Below, one piece after another: positions 24,940-33,755 of a stretch of DNA of 37,034 bases. The notes below the pieces were generated by a model. It ran no database searches and was not told where the DNA came from. It saw only the letters and a list, made by a program, of their open reading frames with translations. Each line of letters opens with the position of its first letter. Within the stretch, counting starts at the first letter, position 1. Origin of the DNA: Bacteroidales bacterium (GTDB taxonomy: Bacteria > Bacteroidota > Bacteroidia > Bacteroidales > DTU049); assembly GCA_016937255.1 (NCBI GenBank), contig JAFGWG010000185.1, positions 1 through 37,034 of the forward strand, in the 5' to 3' direction. A program made the position numbers and the translations under genes.

Positions 24940-26052
24940 ATGAAATTACTTTCGCTTATACTAATTTTGGTTCTGCTATCTTCTTTTAATCTTAGTGCCA
25001 ACGACGGCGTGTTCTACTCTCAGGGCGGTAATTTATATCCCAAAAAAGAAACAACCATCCAACTCAAGCGCGAAGTGCTCATTTTTACCTATCTCGATAC
25101 TGCTGTGCGGGTAGATATATTTTTTGAGTTTTATAATCCGGGTAATGTTAAAACTGAAACTGTAGGTTTTGTAAGTCCACCACCTTCAGGCGATTTACCA
25201 TTCGATTCTGATGATATGGTAGATTATAATTTGAAACATCCACAGATTTTTGAGTTTTATGCCATTGTTAATGATATAATGCAGCCATGGAAGGTATTTA
25301 AGGCTTCTGAAAGTGGATTTCGCACTGATAATAATAGCAAGTTTTTTCATGAATATGTGTATTATTTTGATGCCGAATTTCAAAAAGGTACAAACATTAT
25401 TCAGCATAGCTATATCTATAAAGGTAGTAGTTCGGTTGAATATAAAAATGAATTTTTTTACCGCTTAACCACCGGCAAAATGTGGGCCAATGGGCAAATT
25501 GATGATTTTGAGCTGCTAATAAATATGCCCGGGCAGGGTATTTATGTTCCATGGTCGTTTCAGAAGTCAATGGAACCTGCTAAATGGGATGTGGTTGGCA
25601 TTGGGCGACTTCATGATGAGCTTACCGATTTTATGGGCGATACAGTTCGTGTTGGGTATTTAAAAAATGGAATGCTTCGGTTTCGTGCCAATAATTTTAA
25701 ACCCGATTTCGATCTGCATTTTGGCATTATGCACTATTTTAATATGCTGGCATTCGAAGCCAATGATCTTATTTCCGATATTGACCCTCATTTAGTTGTT
25801 TTTCCGTATTATTTTGATTACGATTATGCCGATCTTGAAGAATTTACTGATTTTGAACTGATGTTCTTAAGGAATTTTATTTATGCCATTCATGGCTATG
25901 AATTTAGAAATGAAGAATTGTACGCCATTTTTTCTATGTTCTCCTGGTATTATCCGCAAGGATGGAAAAACGAAACCATTGATGATGAACTTTCTCCTAA
26001 GGAAAAACAACTGATAAACGATATTGTAAAAATAGAAAAGAGTAGGGAATAA
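24940..26052 (+). CDS. Secreted protein with C-terminal YARHG domain
   Basis: This is a 370-residue exported protein with a signal peptide at residues 1-20 (MKLLSLILILVLLSSFNLSA). The large central region is beta-rich (FFEFYNPGNVKTETVGFVSPPP, FHEYVYYFDAEFQKGTNIIQHSYIY) and may be an envelope or surface domain. The C-terminal 70 residues are a YARHG domain (LRNFIYAIHGYEFRNEELYAIFSMFSWYYP), in which the usual YARHG is YAIHG. YARHG domains are thought to act outside the cytoplasm; the role is not known. The transketolase gene follows 4 bases later, so they may be co-transcribed, although the functions seem unrelated. Confidence 0.8.
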   Translation: MKLLSLILILVLLSSFNLSANDGVFYSQGGNLYPKKETTIQLKREVLIFTYLDTAVRVDIFFEFYNPGNVKTETVGFVSPPPSGDLPFDSDDMVDYNLKHPQIFEFYAIVNDIMQPWKVFKASESGFRTDNNSKFFHEYVYYFDAEFQKGTNIIQHSYIYKGSSSVEYKNEFFYRLTTGKMWANGQIDDFELLINMPGQGIYVPWSFQKSMEPAKWDVVGIGRLHDELTDFMGDTVRVGYLKNGMLRFRANNFKPDFDLHFGIMHYFNMLAFEANDLISDIDPHLVVFPYYFDYDYADLEEFTDFELMFLRNFIYAIHGYEFRNEELYAIFSMFSWYYPQGWKNETIDDELSPKEKQLINDIVKIEKSRE

Positions 26053-26056
26053 TAGA

Positions 26057-26875
26057 ATGAAAGAAGCTCTGTTTCTAATAAAAAAGGCTCGCGAAATTAG
26101 GAAATCTGTAATTCTAAGCTTGAATGCGGCCGGCAGTGGTCACCTTGGTGGTTCTCTAGGTCTTGCCGATGTGTTTTCTGTGCTGTATTTTCACGAAATG
26201 AAGCATAAACCGGAACAACCTGACTGGCTTGATCGTGAACGACTTATTCTGAGTATCGGACATGTAGCTCCTGTTTTATATGCTACACTTGCCGAATCCG
26301 GCTATTTCGATAAAGAAGAATTATTAACCTTGCGAAAGCTTGGCACCAGATTACAAGGACATCCGGGGCGTGATCATGGTTTACCCGGAGTGGAATTATC
26401 TGCCGGCTCATTGGGCCAGGGACTTGGAGTAGCCGTTGGAATTGCGTTGATGGATCAACACGAAAAGAAGGACAAACGAACTTTTTGCATCATGGGCGAT
26501 GGCGAACTACAGGAAGGTTCTGTTTGGGAAGCTGCGATGAGTGCCGGGCATTATAAGCTGCATAATATCATTGGTATTGTTGATCGCAATAATGTTCAAA
26601 TTGATGGTAAGACCGAGGATGTAATGTCGCTGGAACCATTGGCTGATAAATGGCGGTCTTTTGGCTGGCATGTACTTGAGTGCAATGGCAATGATGTTGA
26701 AGAACTTATACAAGCCTTTGCCCATAAATCAGACGAAAAGCCTACCCTTATTCTTGCCCATACCAAAATGGGCTGCGGCATTCCTGAAATAGAAAACGAT
26801 TATACTTGGCACGGTAAAGCTCCGAATGGGGAAGAGATGGAGCGGTTTTTAGGTATGCTGGTAAAAAACAGATAA
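26057..26875 (+). CDS. Transketolase, N-terminal (TPP-binding) subunit
   Basis: This 272-residue protein is the first half of a split transketolase, binding thiamine diphosphate. The N-terminal SGHLGGSLGLADV, the TPP motif GDGELQEGSVWEA ... DRNNVQIDG, and the conserved HPGRDHGLPGVELSAGSLGQGLGVAVG are intact. It moves two-carbon units between sugar phosphates in the non-oxidative pentose phosphate pathway, but needs a C-terminal (pyrimidine-binding) subunit. That partner normally follows directly, and here it does not: an ATPase gene follows instead. The last seven residues (GMLVKNR) differ from the end encoded by a second, broken copy at 28539-28613 (DNLSD). Confidence 0.93.
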   Translation: MKEALFLIKKAREIRKSVILSLNAAGSGHLGGSLGLADVFSVLYFHEMKHKPEQPDWLDRERLILSIGHVAPVLYATLAESGYFDKEELLTLRKLGTRLQGHPGRDHGLPGVELSAGSLGQGLGVAVGIALMDQHEKKDKRTFCIMGDGELQEGSVWEAAMSAGHYKLHNIIGIVDRNNVQIDGKTEDVMSLEPLADKWRSFGWHVLECNGNDVEELIQAFAHKSDEKPTLILAHTKMGCGIPEIENDYTWHGKAPNGEEMERFLGMLVKNR

Positions 26876-26907
26876 TTTCATAGTATATTTTAGATACAAA
26901 ATTTATT

Positions 26908-26951
26908 TTTGGAGAAATATGTATTATATTTATTGATTTCTCCAAATATAA
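26908..26951. repeat. Stem-loop direct repeat, copy 1, upstream of the AAA-ATPase
   Basis: Perfect 11-base arms TTTGGAGAAAT (26908-26918) and ATTTCTCCAAA (26936-26946) enclose a 17-base AT-rich loop. A second copy at 28487-28530 is identical in 39 of 44 positions. A TATATTTG promoter box (26955-26962) follows at once and probably drives the ATPase gene, so the repeat may also be its operator. Confidence 0.88.
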
Positions 26952-26977
26952 ATGTATATTTGCAGTGAAATATTTCA

Positions 26978-28438
26978 ATGATGAGCACAGTTTCATCCAA
27001 CAGAGATATCATTGGTCGGGCGTCTGAATTAGTTCAGATTGACAGACTTATGCAAACAGACAGATCTGAGTTTCTTGCTGTTTACGGACGCCCAAGGGTT
27101 GGGAAAACATTTCTGATCCGTCAGTATTTGAAGTCTGATATTGTTTTCTTTTTTACCGGTTCATGCAATACTGATACCGGTATTCAGATTCAGAATTTTT
27201 TTACGGAATACCTTCGTCAAACAAAAGAAAAAAAGGAGACTGTTCACCCTGAAGACTGGAACATGGCTTTTGATTATTTGGCGCAATACCTGAAATCATT
27301 TAAAAGGAGAAAACGTAAAGCTGTGGTATTTATTGATGAATTGCCGTGGGCTGATAATCCCAAATCGGGTTTTATGCAGGCTCTTGAGTATTTCTGGAAT
27401 AGTGAGGTATCAGCCATGAATCATGTATTGCTCATTGTTTGCGGCTCGGCTGCTTCATGGATGCAAAACAAATTACTGAAAAGCACCGGTGGACTTTACA
27501 ATCGGGTAACTGCACGAATGAAGCTGGAGCCTTTTACTTTGCACGAAACGGAATTGTATTGTAAAAAGAAACATTTGAAACTGTCACGTTATCAAATACT
27601 TCAGCTGTATATGGCCATGGGTGGAATTCCTTTTTATCTGAATGAACTCAGCCCCGGGAAAAGTGCAGAGCAACTTATAAATGAAGTATGCTTCAGGAAA
27701 AACGGGCTGCTGTCAGATGAGTACGATCAGCTTTATCATTCATTGTTTAAGAATGCTGAAACTCATATTCAGATTGTGGAAACCCTGGCAAAACATCATT
27801 ACGGATTAACTCGTGTCGATCTGCTGGAAAAATCAAAATTGGATGATGGCGGTACTTTTTCACGCGCACTTAACGATCTTTCTGAAAGTGGATTTGTATT
27901 CGTGCAAAGACCCTTCGGGAAGAGAAAAAAAGATAGTATTTATTTGTTAATTGATTTATACTCATTGTTTTATTTTCGGTTTATTAGAAAGAATGCCGGC
28001 AAAACCGGAAATGTTTGGCATAAACAGGCCGGGTCAAATGCATATAAAATCTGGAGTGGATATGCGTATGAAAATGTTTGCATGCTTCATACATCGCAAA
28101 TTGTGAATGCGTTAGGACTTGGCGGAACATTCACCGAAATTTCTTCATGGATTTTCAGAGGAAATGATGAGGTATCAGGGGCGCAAATTGATTTACTTAT
28201 CGACAGAAAAGACGGTGTAATTAACTTATGTGAAGTGAAATTCACTGAAAATGAGTTTATTTTGTCTAAAAATTATACCGGCGATTTACGAAGAAAACGC
28301 TCTGTTTTTGAACATGTAACTGCAACAAAGAAATCGGTAGTTACCACATTAATTACGACCTATCCTGCATTGAAAAACCAGTATTATCTTGAAGAAATTC
28401 ACTCGGAAATTACAATGGATGATCTGTTTAAAGAGTAG
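26978..28438 (+). CDS. AAA-ATPase with C-terminal DUF234/PD-(D/E)XK nuclease-like domain
   Basis: This 486-residue protein belongs to the archaeal-type ATPase_2 family. The N-terminal ATPase has a Walker A of GRPRVGKTFLIR (about residues 37-48), a Walker B of AVVFIDELPWAD and a sensor-like VCGSAASWM. A winged-helix region follows (FSRALNDLSESGFV). The C-terminal domain shows a nuclease-like core, AQIDLLIDRKDGVINLCEVKFT, with the D...E-x-K arrangement of PD-(D/E)XK enzymes. Such genes are numerous and scattered in Bacteroidetes and archaea; defence or mobility has been suggested but not settled (from memory). It is enclosed by two stem-loop repeats, and a duplicated transketolase end lies beyond the second. 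Confidence 0.9.
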   Translation: MMSTVSSNRDIIGRASELVQIDRLMQTDRSEFLAVYGRPRVGKTFLIRQYLKSDIVFFFTGSCNTDTGIQIQNFFTEYLRQTKEKKETVHPEDWNMAFDYLAQYLKSFKRRKRKAVVFIDELPWADNPKSGFMQALEYFWNSEVSAMNHVLLIVCGSAASWMQNKLLKSTGGLYNRVTARMKLEPFTLHETELYCKKKHLKLSRYQILQLYMAMGGIPFYLNELSPGKSAEQLINEVCFRKNGLLSDEYDQLYHSLFKNAETHIQIVETLAKHHYGLTRVDLLEKSKLDDGGTFSRALNDLSESGFVFVQRPFGKRKKDSIYLLIDLYSLFYFRFIRKNAGKTGNVWHKQAGSNAYKIWSGYAYENVCMLHTSQIVNALGLGGTFTEISSWIFRGNDEVSGAQIDLLIDRKDGVINLCEVKFTENEFILSKNYTGDLRRKRSVFEHVTATKKSVVTTLITTYPALKNQYYLEEIHSEITMDDLFKE

Positions 28439-28486
28439 TTATTAGGTCGATTATCAGAGTGATCTGAAATTATATGTTTCATTATA

Positions 28487-28530
28487 TTTGGAGAAATGTG
28501 TATATTATTTATAGATTTCTCCAAAAATAA
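28487..28530. repeat. Stem-loop direct repeat, copy 2, downstream of the AAA-ATPase
   Basis: It has the same perfect 11-base arms TTTGGAGAAAT (28487-28497) and ATTTCTCCAAA (28515-28525), and a 17-base loop that differs from copy 1 at four positions. Like copy 1 it is followed by a TATATTTG box (28548-28555), here with no intact gene after it. Confidence 0.88.
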
Positions 28531-28538
28531 TATTTTTT

Positions 28539-28613
28539 AATGATTCGTATATTTGTGGCAAAGCTCCGAATGATGAGGAGATGGAGCGGTTTCTTGATAA
28601 TCTAAGTGATTAA
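28539..28613 (+). pseudogene. Remnant of a transketolase N-subunit 3' end
   Basis: The frame reads NDSYICGKAPNDEEMERF then LDNLSD and stop. It aligns with the end of the intact gene (NDYTWHGKAPNGEEMERF, then LGMLVKNR). The DNA is alike over about 41 bases around GCTCCGAATG and GAGATGGAGCGGTTT. There is no start and no upstream part, so it is a scar left by duplication, recombination or insertion. It lies just after the second stem-loop repeat and overlaps the end of the lipoprotein gene on the other strand. Confidence 0.85.
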
Positions 28614-29158
28614 TTATTAATATAATACCTCACCAAATCAAAATTCACCACAGAATCGCTTAAGTGTGCTTCTGGCATCACTTTTCTAATCAGCCCTACA
28701 TCTTTTGCCCAGTAAAATTCTGCTGTTCCTTGTGAGAATTTAATTGCTCTTATATCGGTATACCATACATTATTAACTTCCATGGAGTCTATTTGCTCCG
28801 CACTTTCATAAAAGACGCCCATAGGATAATCCTGGCTTTGGTTATAATATGTTGAAGCATGAGCCCAAACGGATAGAGATGGTGATCCGTTGTTAAAGAA
28901 AGACGAATAGAAGCGTTGTTCAAGTATTTCTTCATATTCGGTTGTTGCATTGCAATAATCGTTTAATGTAATATTAGAATATACGAGATTCACACTGTCG
29001 GTAACATTAGAACTAGTATCTTGGTAAACCCAGTACGAGCCAGTCGGGAAAAAGGTATATGCTTTAAAATCATTAGAGAAATATGATTCTTCGCAAGGAT
29101 CAGGTTTATTGCATCCAACAATAAATACCACAAACATTAGTAATAGAAGTTGTCTCAT
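28610..29158 (-). CDS. Lipoprotein of unknown function
   Basis: This 182-residue protein has a lipoprotein signal (FVVFIVGCNKPD), so it is anchored in the envelope. The mature protein is rich in aromatic residues and Asp/Ser (YTFFPTGSYWVYQDTSSNVTDSV), a common theme in small Bacteroidetes lipoproteins whose fold is probably beta-rich. I do not recognise a named domain. Its stop overlaps the transketolase remnant. A TACATTTG box precedes it. Confidence 0.75.
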   Translation of the reverse strand: MRQLLLLMFVVFIVGCNKPDPCEESYFSNDFKAYTFFPTGSYWVYQDTSSNVTDSVNLVYSNITLNDYCNATTEYEEILEQRFYSSFFNNGSPSLSVWAHASTYYNQSQDYPMGVFYESAEQIDSMEVNNVWYTDIRAIKFSQGTAEFYWAKDVGLIRKVMPEAHLSDSVVNFDLVRYYINN

Positions 29159-29180
29159 ATCTTAAGATTATGTGCTTATA

Positions 29181-29188
29181 CAAATGTA
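29181..29188 (-). promoter_or_regulatory. Candidate -7 box (TACATTTG) of the lipoprotein gene
   Basis: TACATTTG on the minus strand lies 22 bases before the ATG at 29158, with a TTG about 20 bases further upstream as a weak -33 element. Confidence 0.55.
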
Positions 29189-29315
29189 AGGAAATTGAAA
29201 GCGGTTTGCAAGCTAAATATTCAGAAGAGCAGAACAAACTGTTTTTATAATAAAGTGAAAATTTCTGATTAGTCTTTCAAAACAATTGGTTAAGAAAAGC
29301 AAAGTTTTTAATTAC

Positions 29316-29984
29316 TCAATTTTTTGGTAATATGGCAATTACACTTTTGCTTCCCGTTACCTTTTCTCCGGCCTTTACCAAAATCTCCGCATCAGCAGGC
29401 ATAATATGATCGACTCTTGATCCAAAACGAATAAATCCAAGCTCTTCGCCGACTTTAACTTTTTGATTGCCTTGCACGAAACTTAGTACGCGCTTGGCAG
29501 CAGCACCTGCAATTTGTCGAATGGTAATATGCTCGCCATTCAATAATTCAATTTTGGTTTCTACTTGCTCATTCAAAAGGGAAGCCTTAGGTTTTATTGC
29601 CATAAGGTGCTTGCCGGGCTTATGTGTGGAATGAATAATTTTTCCATCTATCGGAATATAATTCAAATGTACATTGTAAATGCTCATGAATACGCTAACC
29701 TGAATTCTCTCTTGCCCATTTTCTGTGGCTTGAAGCTTTTCAATTAGCACCACTTTGCCATCGGCTGCAGAGTAGATTTTTCCGGGCTCGTGCTTAAAAC
29801 CAGATCGATCGGGGTAGCGGAAAAACGTAAATGCCCAGAATTGAATAAGTAAAGGAAAGATAAGTAGAGCAAGTGAGTAAAGAAAATCAAAGTACAGTGA
29901 AACCAAAATAATGGCTGCACTCAATAATAGCATCTGTAATGCTGTAATGATCAGTGGTCGTTTTCCTGCTTTGTGGATGCGCAT
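29316..29984 (-). CDS. psd: Phosphatidylserine decarboxylase proenzyme
   Basis: This membrane-associated enzyme turns phosphatidylserine into phosphatidylethanolamine. The 222-residue proenzyme belongs to the short PSD-A type, with two N-terminal membrane helices (about residues 10-50). The conserved FMSIYNVHLNYIPIDGK is present. The self-cleavage site is the Gly-Ser pair in RFGSRVD, where the Ser becomes the pyruvoyl group of the small alpha chain. Its start shares one base with the cdsA stop (TAATG), so cdsA and psd are translationally coupled in one lipid-synthesis operon. Confidence 0.94.
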   Translation of the reverse strand: MRIHKAGKRPLIITALQMLLLSAAIILVSLYFDFLYSLALLIFPLLIQFWAFTFFRYPDRSGFKHEPGKIYSAADGKVVLIEKLQATENGQERIQVSVFMSIYNVHLNYIPIDGKIIHSTHKPGKHLMAIKPKASLLNEQVETKIELLNGEHITIRQIAGAAAKRVLSFVQGNQKVKVGEELGFIRFGSRVDHIMPADAEILVKAGEKVTGSKSVIAILPKN

Positions 29985-30838
29985 TAGTGAAAAAGTATTA
30001 AAACATATAATAGAGTGAAAGGAGCGGTAAGTAATATGCTATCCATTCGGTCAAGAATTCCTCCATGACCAGGAATGAGATTACCTGAGTCTTTTACACC
30101 AGCTTCGCGTTTAAGTTTTGATTGAATCAGATCTCCTAAGGTTGCGGTAAGGCACATTAGAACAACAAATAAAATAATATTCAATTGTTGAGCAAAAGGA
30201 TAGAAGTAATTGTAAACTAGAAGTGAGCCAACTGCAAAAAGAATTCCTGAAATAAGACCTTCAATCGTTTTCTTGGGACTGATTTTAGGTGCAAGTGGGG
30301 TTTTCCCGAACAGTTTTCCGCCCAAATAAGCAAAAGTGTCGTTGATCCAGATTATTGCAAATAAGAAAATGATATAGGGATATTTGAATTCATATGTTTC
30401 TGTGGCTTGTAGTATCAACAGAAAACTAAATGGGACCAATAAATAGACTATGTGCAGTGAAAAAGAATTTATTTGATTAGTGAGATTGACTTCTTTGCTT
30501 AGTGCTAATATTATTATAGTAAAAAGCCAACCTATAGAAAGGATTGGGAAAGTTATTAATAATACATGTAAAATACTTCCATATTCAAATAACAAATAGT
30601 AGTTATAGCCATTCATTAAAAGGAATAACTCAATAGAAATGAATACTGAACTAAAGAAAGCAATAAATACTACTTTATTGATCATTTTCGGACCTGATAG
30701 TTTTAATAATTCCAAATTAGCAATAGTAAATAGTATTAGCATTACAACGGTAAATACAATTGGATTCCACAATGCCGTTCCTGCTAATGCAAGTACGTAA
30801 ATCAATCCAGATGCTGCACGTATAAGAAGTTCTTTCAT
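29984..30838 (-). CDS. cdsA: Phosphatidate cytidylyltransferase
   Basis: This integral membrane enzyme makes CDP-diacylglycerol from phosphatidic acid and CTP, the precursor of phosphatidylserine. It is 284 residues from the ATG at 30838, with about eight hydrophobic helices. The family signature KREAGVKDSGNLIPGHGGILDRMDS is near the C-terminus, and IIWINDTFAYLGGKLFGK is the other conserved loop. The track start at 30937 would add 33 residues that overlap the LUD gene, and it is rejected. Psd follows at once, so both steps towards phosphatidylethanolamine are encoded together; the serine transferase is not in the window. Confidence 0.93.
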   Translation of the reverse strand: MKELLIRAASGLIYVLALAGTALWNPIVFTVVMLILFTIANLELLKLSGPKMINKVVFIAFFSSVFISIELFLLMNGYNYYLLFEYGSILHVLLITFPILSIGWLFTIIILALSKEVNLTNQINSFSLHIVYLLVPFSFLLILQATETYEFKYPYIIFLFAIIWINDTFAYLGGKLFGKTPLAPKISPKKTIEGLISGILFAVGSLLVYNYFYPFAQQLNIILFVVLMCLTATLGDLIQSKLKREAGVKDSGNLIPGHGGILDRMDSILLTAPFTLLYVLILFH

Positions 30839-30839
30839 T

Positions 30840-31490
30840 TTATTCGTCGTAAATGAATACAAAAACACGTTTTGAACCATGCGCACCAAGCACCAGTTGT
30901 TTTTCAATATCAGCTGTACGGCTCGGACCGGTGACAAAACTCAGTTGTGAAGGAAAGCGTCCATTGTATTTCTTTTGGGTCTCGCGTAATGCATCTTCAA
31001 TATCGGGTAAAACCTGATCTTGTTTTGCAATAATAATTAATGCATCGTTCATGGCTACACCACGACGTCCTGCACTGAGGTAGCTCGACATTAAAATACT
31101 TCCGGTTCGAGCACAAAGAAACTCACATTCGCTTATCACAGCCTGCACTGTAGGTAAATCATCCGGGTTGGAGATAATTGCATAAGTGTCGCTCATGATA
31201 AGGTTTGCATAATAATCGTTGGAGCAGAAAACGCTTAAGAATTTCAGTTTTTTGAGCACCGAATTTAAGGCCTGTTTAAGTTCCTTTTGGCTTTCGGCAA
31301 AATAGAACATTCCGCCAGCTTCAGTGAAATTCTCTGCAAACTGCATGGGCAGGGGAGTATCGCTTTTTACAAAGGATACCATTTTTTTTTCATCCATTAG
31401 CAATGAAGAAGATTCTTCAGTATCCAGCAATGCATTGCGGATTTTCTTAAGGACTTTCTCTCTTATTTCTATAATTTCATGTTGTTTCAT
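30840..31490 (-). CDS. LUD-domain (LutC-like) protein
   Basis: This 216-residue cytoplasmic protein has the LUD domain (DUF162), as in LutC of lactate utilisation. The C-terminal signature FVTGPSRTADIEKQLVLGAHGSKRVFVF is unmistakable. The partner genes lutA and lutB are absent here, so a role in lactate use is not supported by context; in Bacteroidetes this stand-alone gene commonly sits next to ftsH and cdsA (from memory). The start is set at the ATG at 31490, since the track start at 31508 lies in the TATATTTG promoter box. Confidence 0.88.
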   Translation of the reverse strand: MKQHEIIEIREKVLKKIRNALLDTEESSSLLMDEKKMVSFVKSDTPLPMQFAENFTEAGGMFYFAESQKELKQALNSVLKKLKFLSVFCSNDYYANLIMSDTYAIISNPDDLPTVQAVISECEFLCARTGSILMSSYLSAGRRGVAMNDALIIIAKQDQVLPDIEDALRETQKKYNGRFPSQLSFVTGPSRTADIEKQLVLGAHGSKRVFVFIYDE

Positions 31491-31505
31491 GCAAAAATAT
31501 ATGCA

Positions 31506-31513
31506 CAAATATA
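31506..31513 (-). promoter_or_regulatory. Candidate -7 box (TATATTTG) of the LUD-cdsA-psd operon
   Basis: TATATTTG on the minus strand is 15 bases before the ATG at 31490, giving a leader of under 10 bases. It excludes the upstream track start. Confidence 0.55.
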
Positions 31514-31551
31514 ACGATTAAGTGGAATCTGGAAAGTGAAATTTGATAAGT

Positions 31552-31650
31552 TTAATGTGCTGGTGTGCTAATGTGCTAATATTTTGTGTCTTATTCTTTG
31601 AAAAACACTCATTAGCACATTAATAAATTAGCATATTAGCACATTAATTA
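31552..31650. repeat. REP-like repeat with TAATGTGCTAAT / ATTAGCACATTA units
   Basis: TAATGTGC and GTGCTAATGTGCTAAT at 31554-31581 are the inverse of CATTAGCACATTAAT and ATATTAGCACATTAAT at 31610-31650, so the region can fold into a long hairpin. Units of this kind are, from memory, common in Bacteroidetes genomes. The distal unit contains the ftsH stop codon (31644-31646), so the repeat may also end the ftsH transcript. Confidence 0.82.
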
Positions 31651-33755
31651 TCTGAAGGCTCATCCTCATCCTTCTCATGAGAATTAATCTTTGGCTCTTT
31701 GATTTTGTTATTATCCTCTGTCAGCTCAAGTGGATTAGATTCTTCTTTCTTCAATTCCTTACTCGATTCATCCAAACCTTTAACATTTTCGCTATCGCTA
31801 ATGAAAGGACGCGGTCCAAAGATTTTCTCTACATCCTCGCGGAATATTACTTCTTTCTCAAGCAATAATTCTGCAAGTGCGGTTACCTTGTCTTTATTAT
31901 CAGCAATAAGCTTTTTGGCACGCTCGTATGCTTCTTCAACAATATTGTGAACTTCCTGATCAATAATTTCAGCAGTTTTTTCAGAATATGGCTTTGTGAA
32001 ATAGAATTCCTGACTACCCGATGAATCGAAGAAACTGATGTTTCCGATCTTTTTGTTTAATCCGAAATATGCCACAGAAGCATAAGCCTGCTTGGTAACT
32101 TTTTCCAAATCATTAAGTGCTCCGGTGGAAATCTGATTGAAATTCACATCTTCTGAAGCACGACCACCAAGGGCTGCAGTAATTTCATCGTAAATCTGTT
32201 CCCAGGTTGTTAATGATCGCTCTTCCGGCAAGTACCATGCTGCTCCCAATGACTTTCCCCGAGGAATAATCGTTACTTTTACCAGTGGGTGAGCATGCTC
32301 AAGTAACCAGCTTATAGAAGCATGACCAGCTTCGTGAAAGGCAATGACCTTTTTCTCGTTTTTGCTGATAATTTTGTTGCGTTTCTCAAGTCCGGCAATA
32401 ATACGATCAATAGCATCGAGAAAATCTTGTTTTTCAATAAGCTCTTTGTCATTTCTGGCAGCAATTAGGGCAGATTCATTACATACATTGGCGATATCAG
32501 CACCAGAAAATCCTGGGGTTTGTTTGGCAAGAAAATCGGTATCTACGTCTTTTGATATTTTTAGTGGCTTGGTATGTACTTTGAAAATAGCTTCACGTTC
32601 ATGTAAATCAGGCAGTTCAACGTATATCAAGCGATCGAAACGTCCGGCACGCATCAATGCTTTATCTAATACATCGGCACGGTTTGTTGCCGCCAGTAGA
32701 ATTACACCGGCATTAGTGCTAAAACCATCCATCTCGGTAAGCAACTGGTTCAGTGTGTTTTCCCGCTCATCGTTGCCTCCAGTAATATTATTTTTACCAC
32801 GGGCTCGGCCAATGGCATCAATTTCATCAATAAATACAATACATGGCGCCTTTTCCTTTGCTTGACGGAAAAGATCACGTACACGCGATGCTCCTACGCC
32901 AACAAACATTTCTACAAAATCAGATCCGCTGATAGAGAAGAACGGAACTTTGGCTTCACCGGCCACAGCTTTCGCAAGTAAAGTTTTACCAGTTCCCGGA
33001 GGGCCTACCAGCAAAACGCCTTTTGGAATTTTACCTCCAAGATTAGTGTATTTTTTTGGATTTTTAAGAAAATCCACCACTTCCATTACTTCAACTTTGG
33101 CTTCTTCAAGTCCTGCAACGTCGTTGAAATTAATCGTAATATGGGTGTTTTTATCAAATAACTGGGCTTTTGATTTTCCAACATTAAAAATTTGCCCTGC
33201 GCCACCGCCACCTCGATTCATCATGCGCATGAGGAAAATCCAGAATATGATAAAAATGCCTATCCATATAACCCATGTTAATACTTCACCTCCCCAATTC
33301 TTGCGCTCTTCAGATTGAACAGTTATTCTATTGTTGGAAATAATACTTTCCTTTTCATTTGGAGTTTTACCAATTGTATCTTTCGCAATGATCTTATCCT
33401 CAGCCTCACGCAATTGCTTCTCAAAGCTTTCAATGGTAGTAAATTTATAAATATAATGCGGTCCACTCAAGTTATTTTCCTTCAGCTTATTGTAGGCAGT
33501 ATCTTCTTTGATAACATCCTGCTTTAGAAAAATTTCTGCGTATTTGTTATTAACCACAACCAATTTTTCAACCTGATGCTTGGATAGCATCTCATTTTCA
33601 AATTTTTTCCAGTTAACGTCATCTGGCTCAGGACCAGAATTGAAAAAGTACATTCCCAGAAAAACAAGAGCCAATACTGCATAAATCCAATAAAAATTGG
33701 GTTTTGGCTTTTTCGATTTTTGCTGGTTTTTTTGAGGGTTATTATTGTTTTGCAT
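31644..33755 (-). CDS. ftsH: ATP-dependent zinc metalloprotease FtsH
   Basis: This 703-residue membrane protease degrades misfolded and regulated membrane proteins. Membrane helices lie at about residues 24-40 and 158-178. The AAA domain has Walker [14 protein letters not shown], Walker [13 protein letters not shown] and the SRH region [21 protein letters not shown]. The zinc site is HEAGH. The C-terminal tail (about 50 residues) is acidic and Lys-rich (DEDEPSDN at the end), and its last codons are part of a REP repeat. Its start overlaps the rsfS stop by 14 bases, a conserved arrangement. Confidence 0.96.
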   Translation of the reverse strand: MQNNNNPQKNQQKSKKPKPNFYWIYAVLALVFLGMYFFNSGPEPDDVNWKKFENEMLSKHQVEKLVVVNNKYAEIFLKQDVIKEDTAYNKLKENNLSGPHYIYKFTTIESFEKQLREAEDKIIAKDTIGKTPNEKESIISNNRITVQSEERKNWGGEVLTWVIWIGIFIIFWIFLMRMMNRGGGGAGQIFNVGKSKAQLFDKNTHITINFNDVAGLEEAKVEVMEVVDFLKNPKKYTNLGGKIPKGVLLVGPPGTGKTLLAKAVAGEAKVPFFSISGSDFVEMFVGVGASRVRDLFRQAKEKAPCIVFIDEIDAIGRARGKNNITGGNDERENTLNQLLTEMDGFSTNAGVILLAATNRADVLDKALMRAGRFDRLIYVELPDLHEREAIFKVHTKPLKISKDVDTDFLAKQTPGFSGADIANVCNESALIAARNDKELIEKQDFLDAIDRIIAGLEKRNKIISKNEKKVIAFHEAGHASISWLLEHAHPLVKVTIIPRGKSLGAAWYLPEERSLTTWEQIYDEITAALGGRASEDVNFNQISTGALNDLEKVTKQAYASVAYFGLNKKIGNISFFDSSGSQEFYFTKPYSEKTAEIIDQEVHNIVEEAYERAKKLIADNKDKVTALAELLLEKEVIFREDVEKIFGPRPFISDSENVKGLDESSKELKKEESNPLELTEDNNKIKEPKINSHEKDEDEPSDN

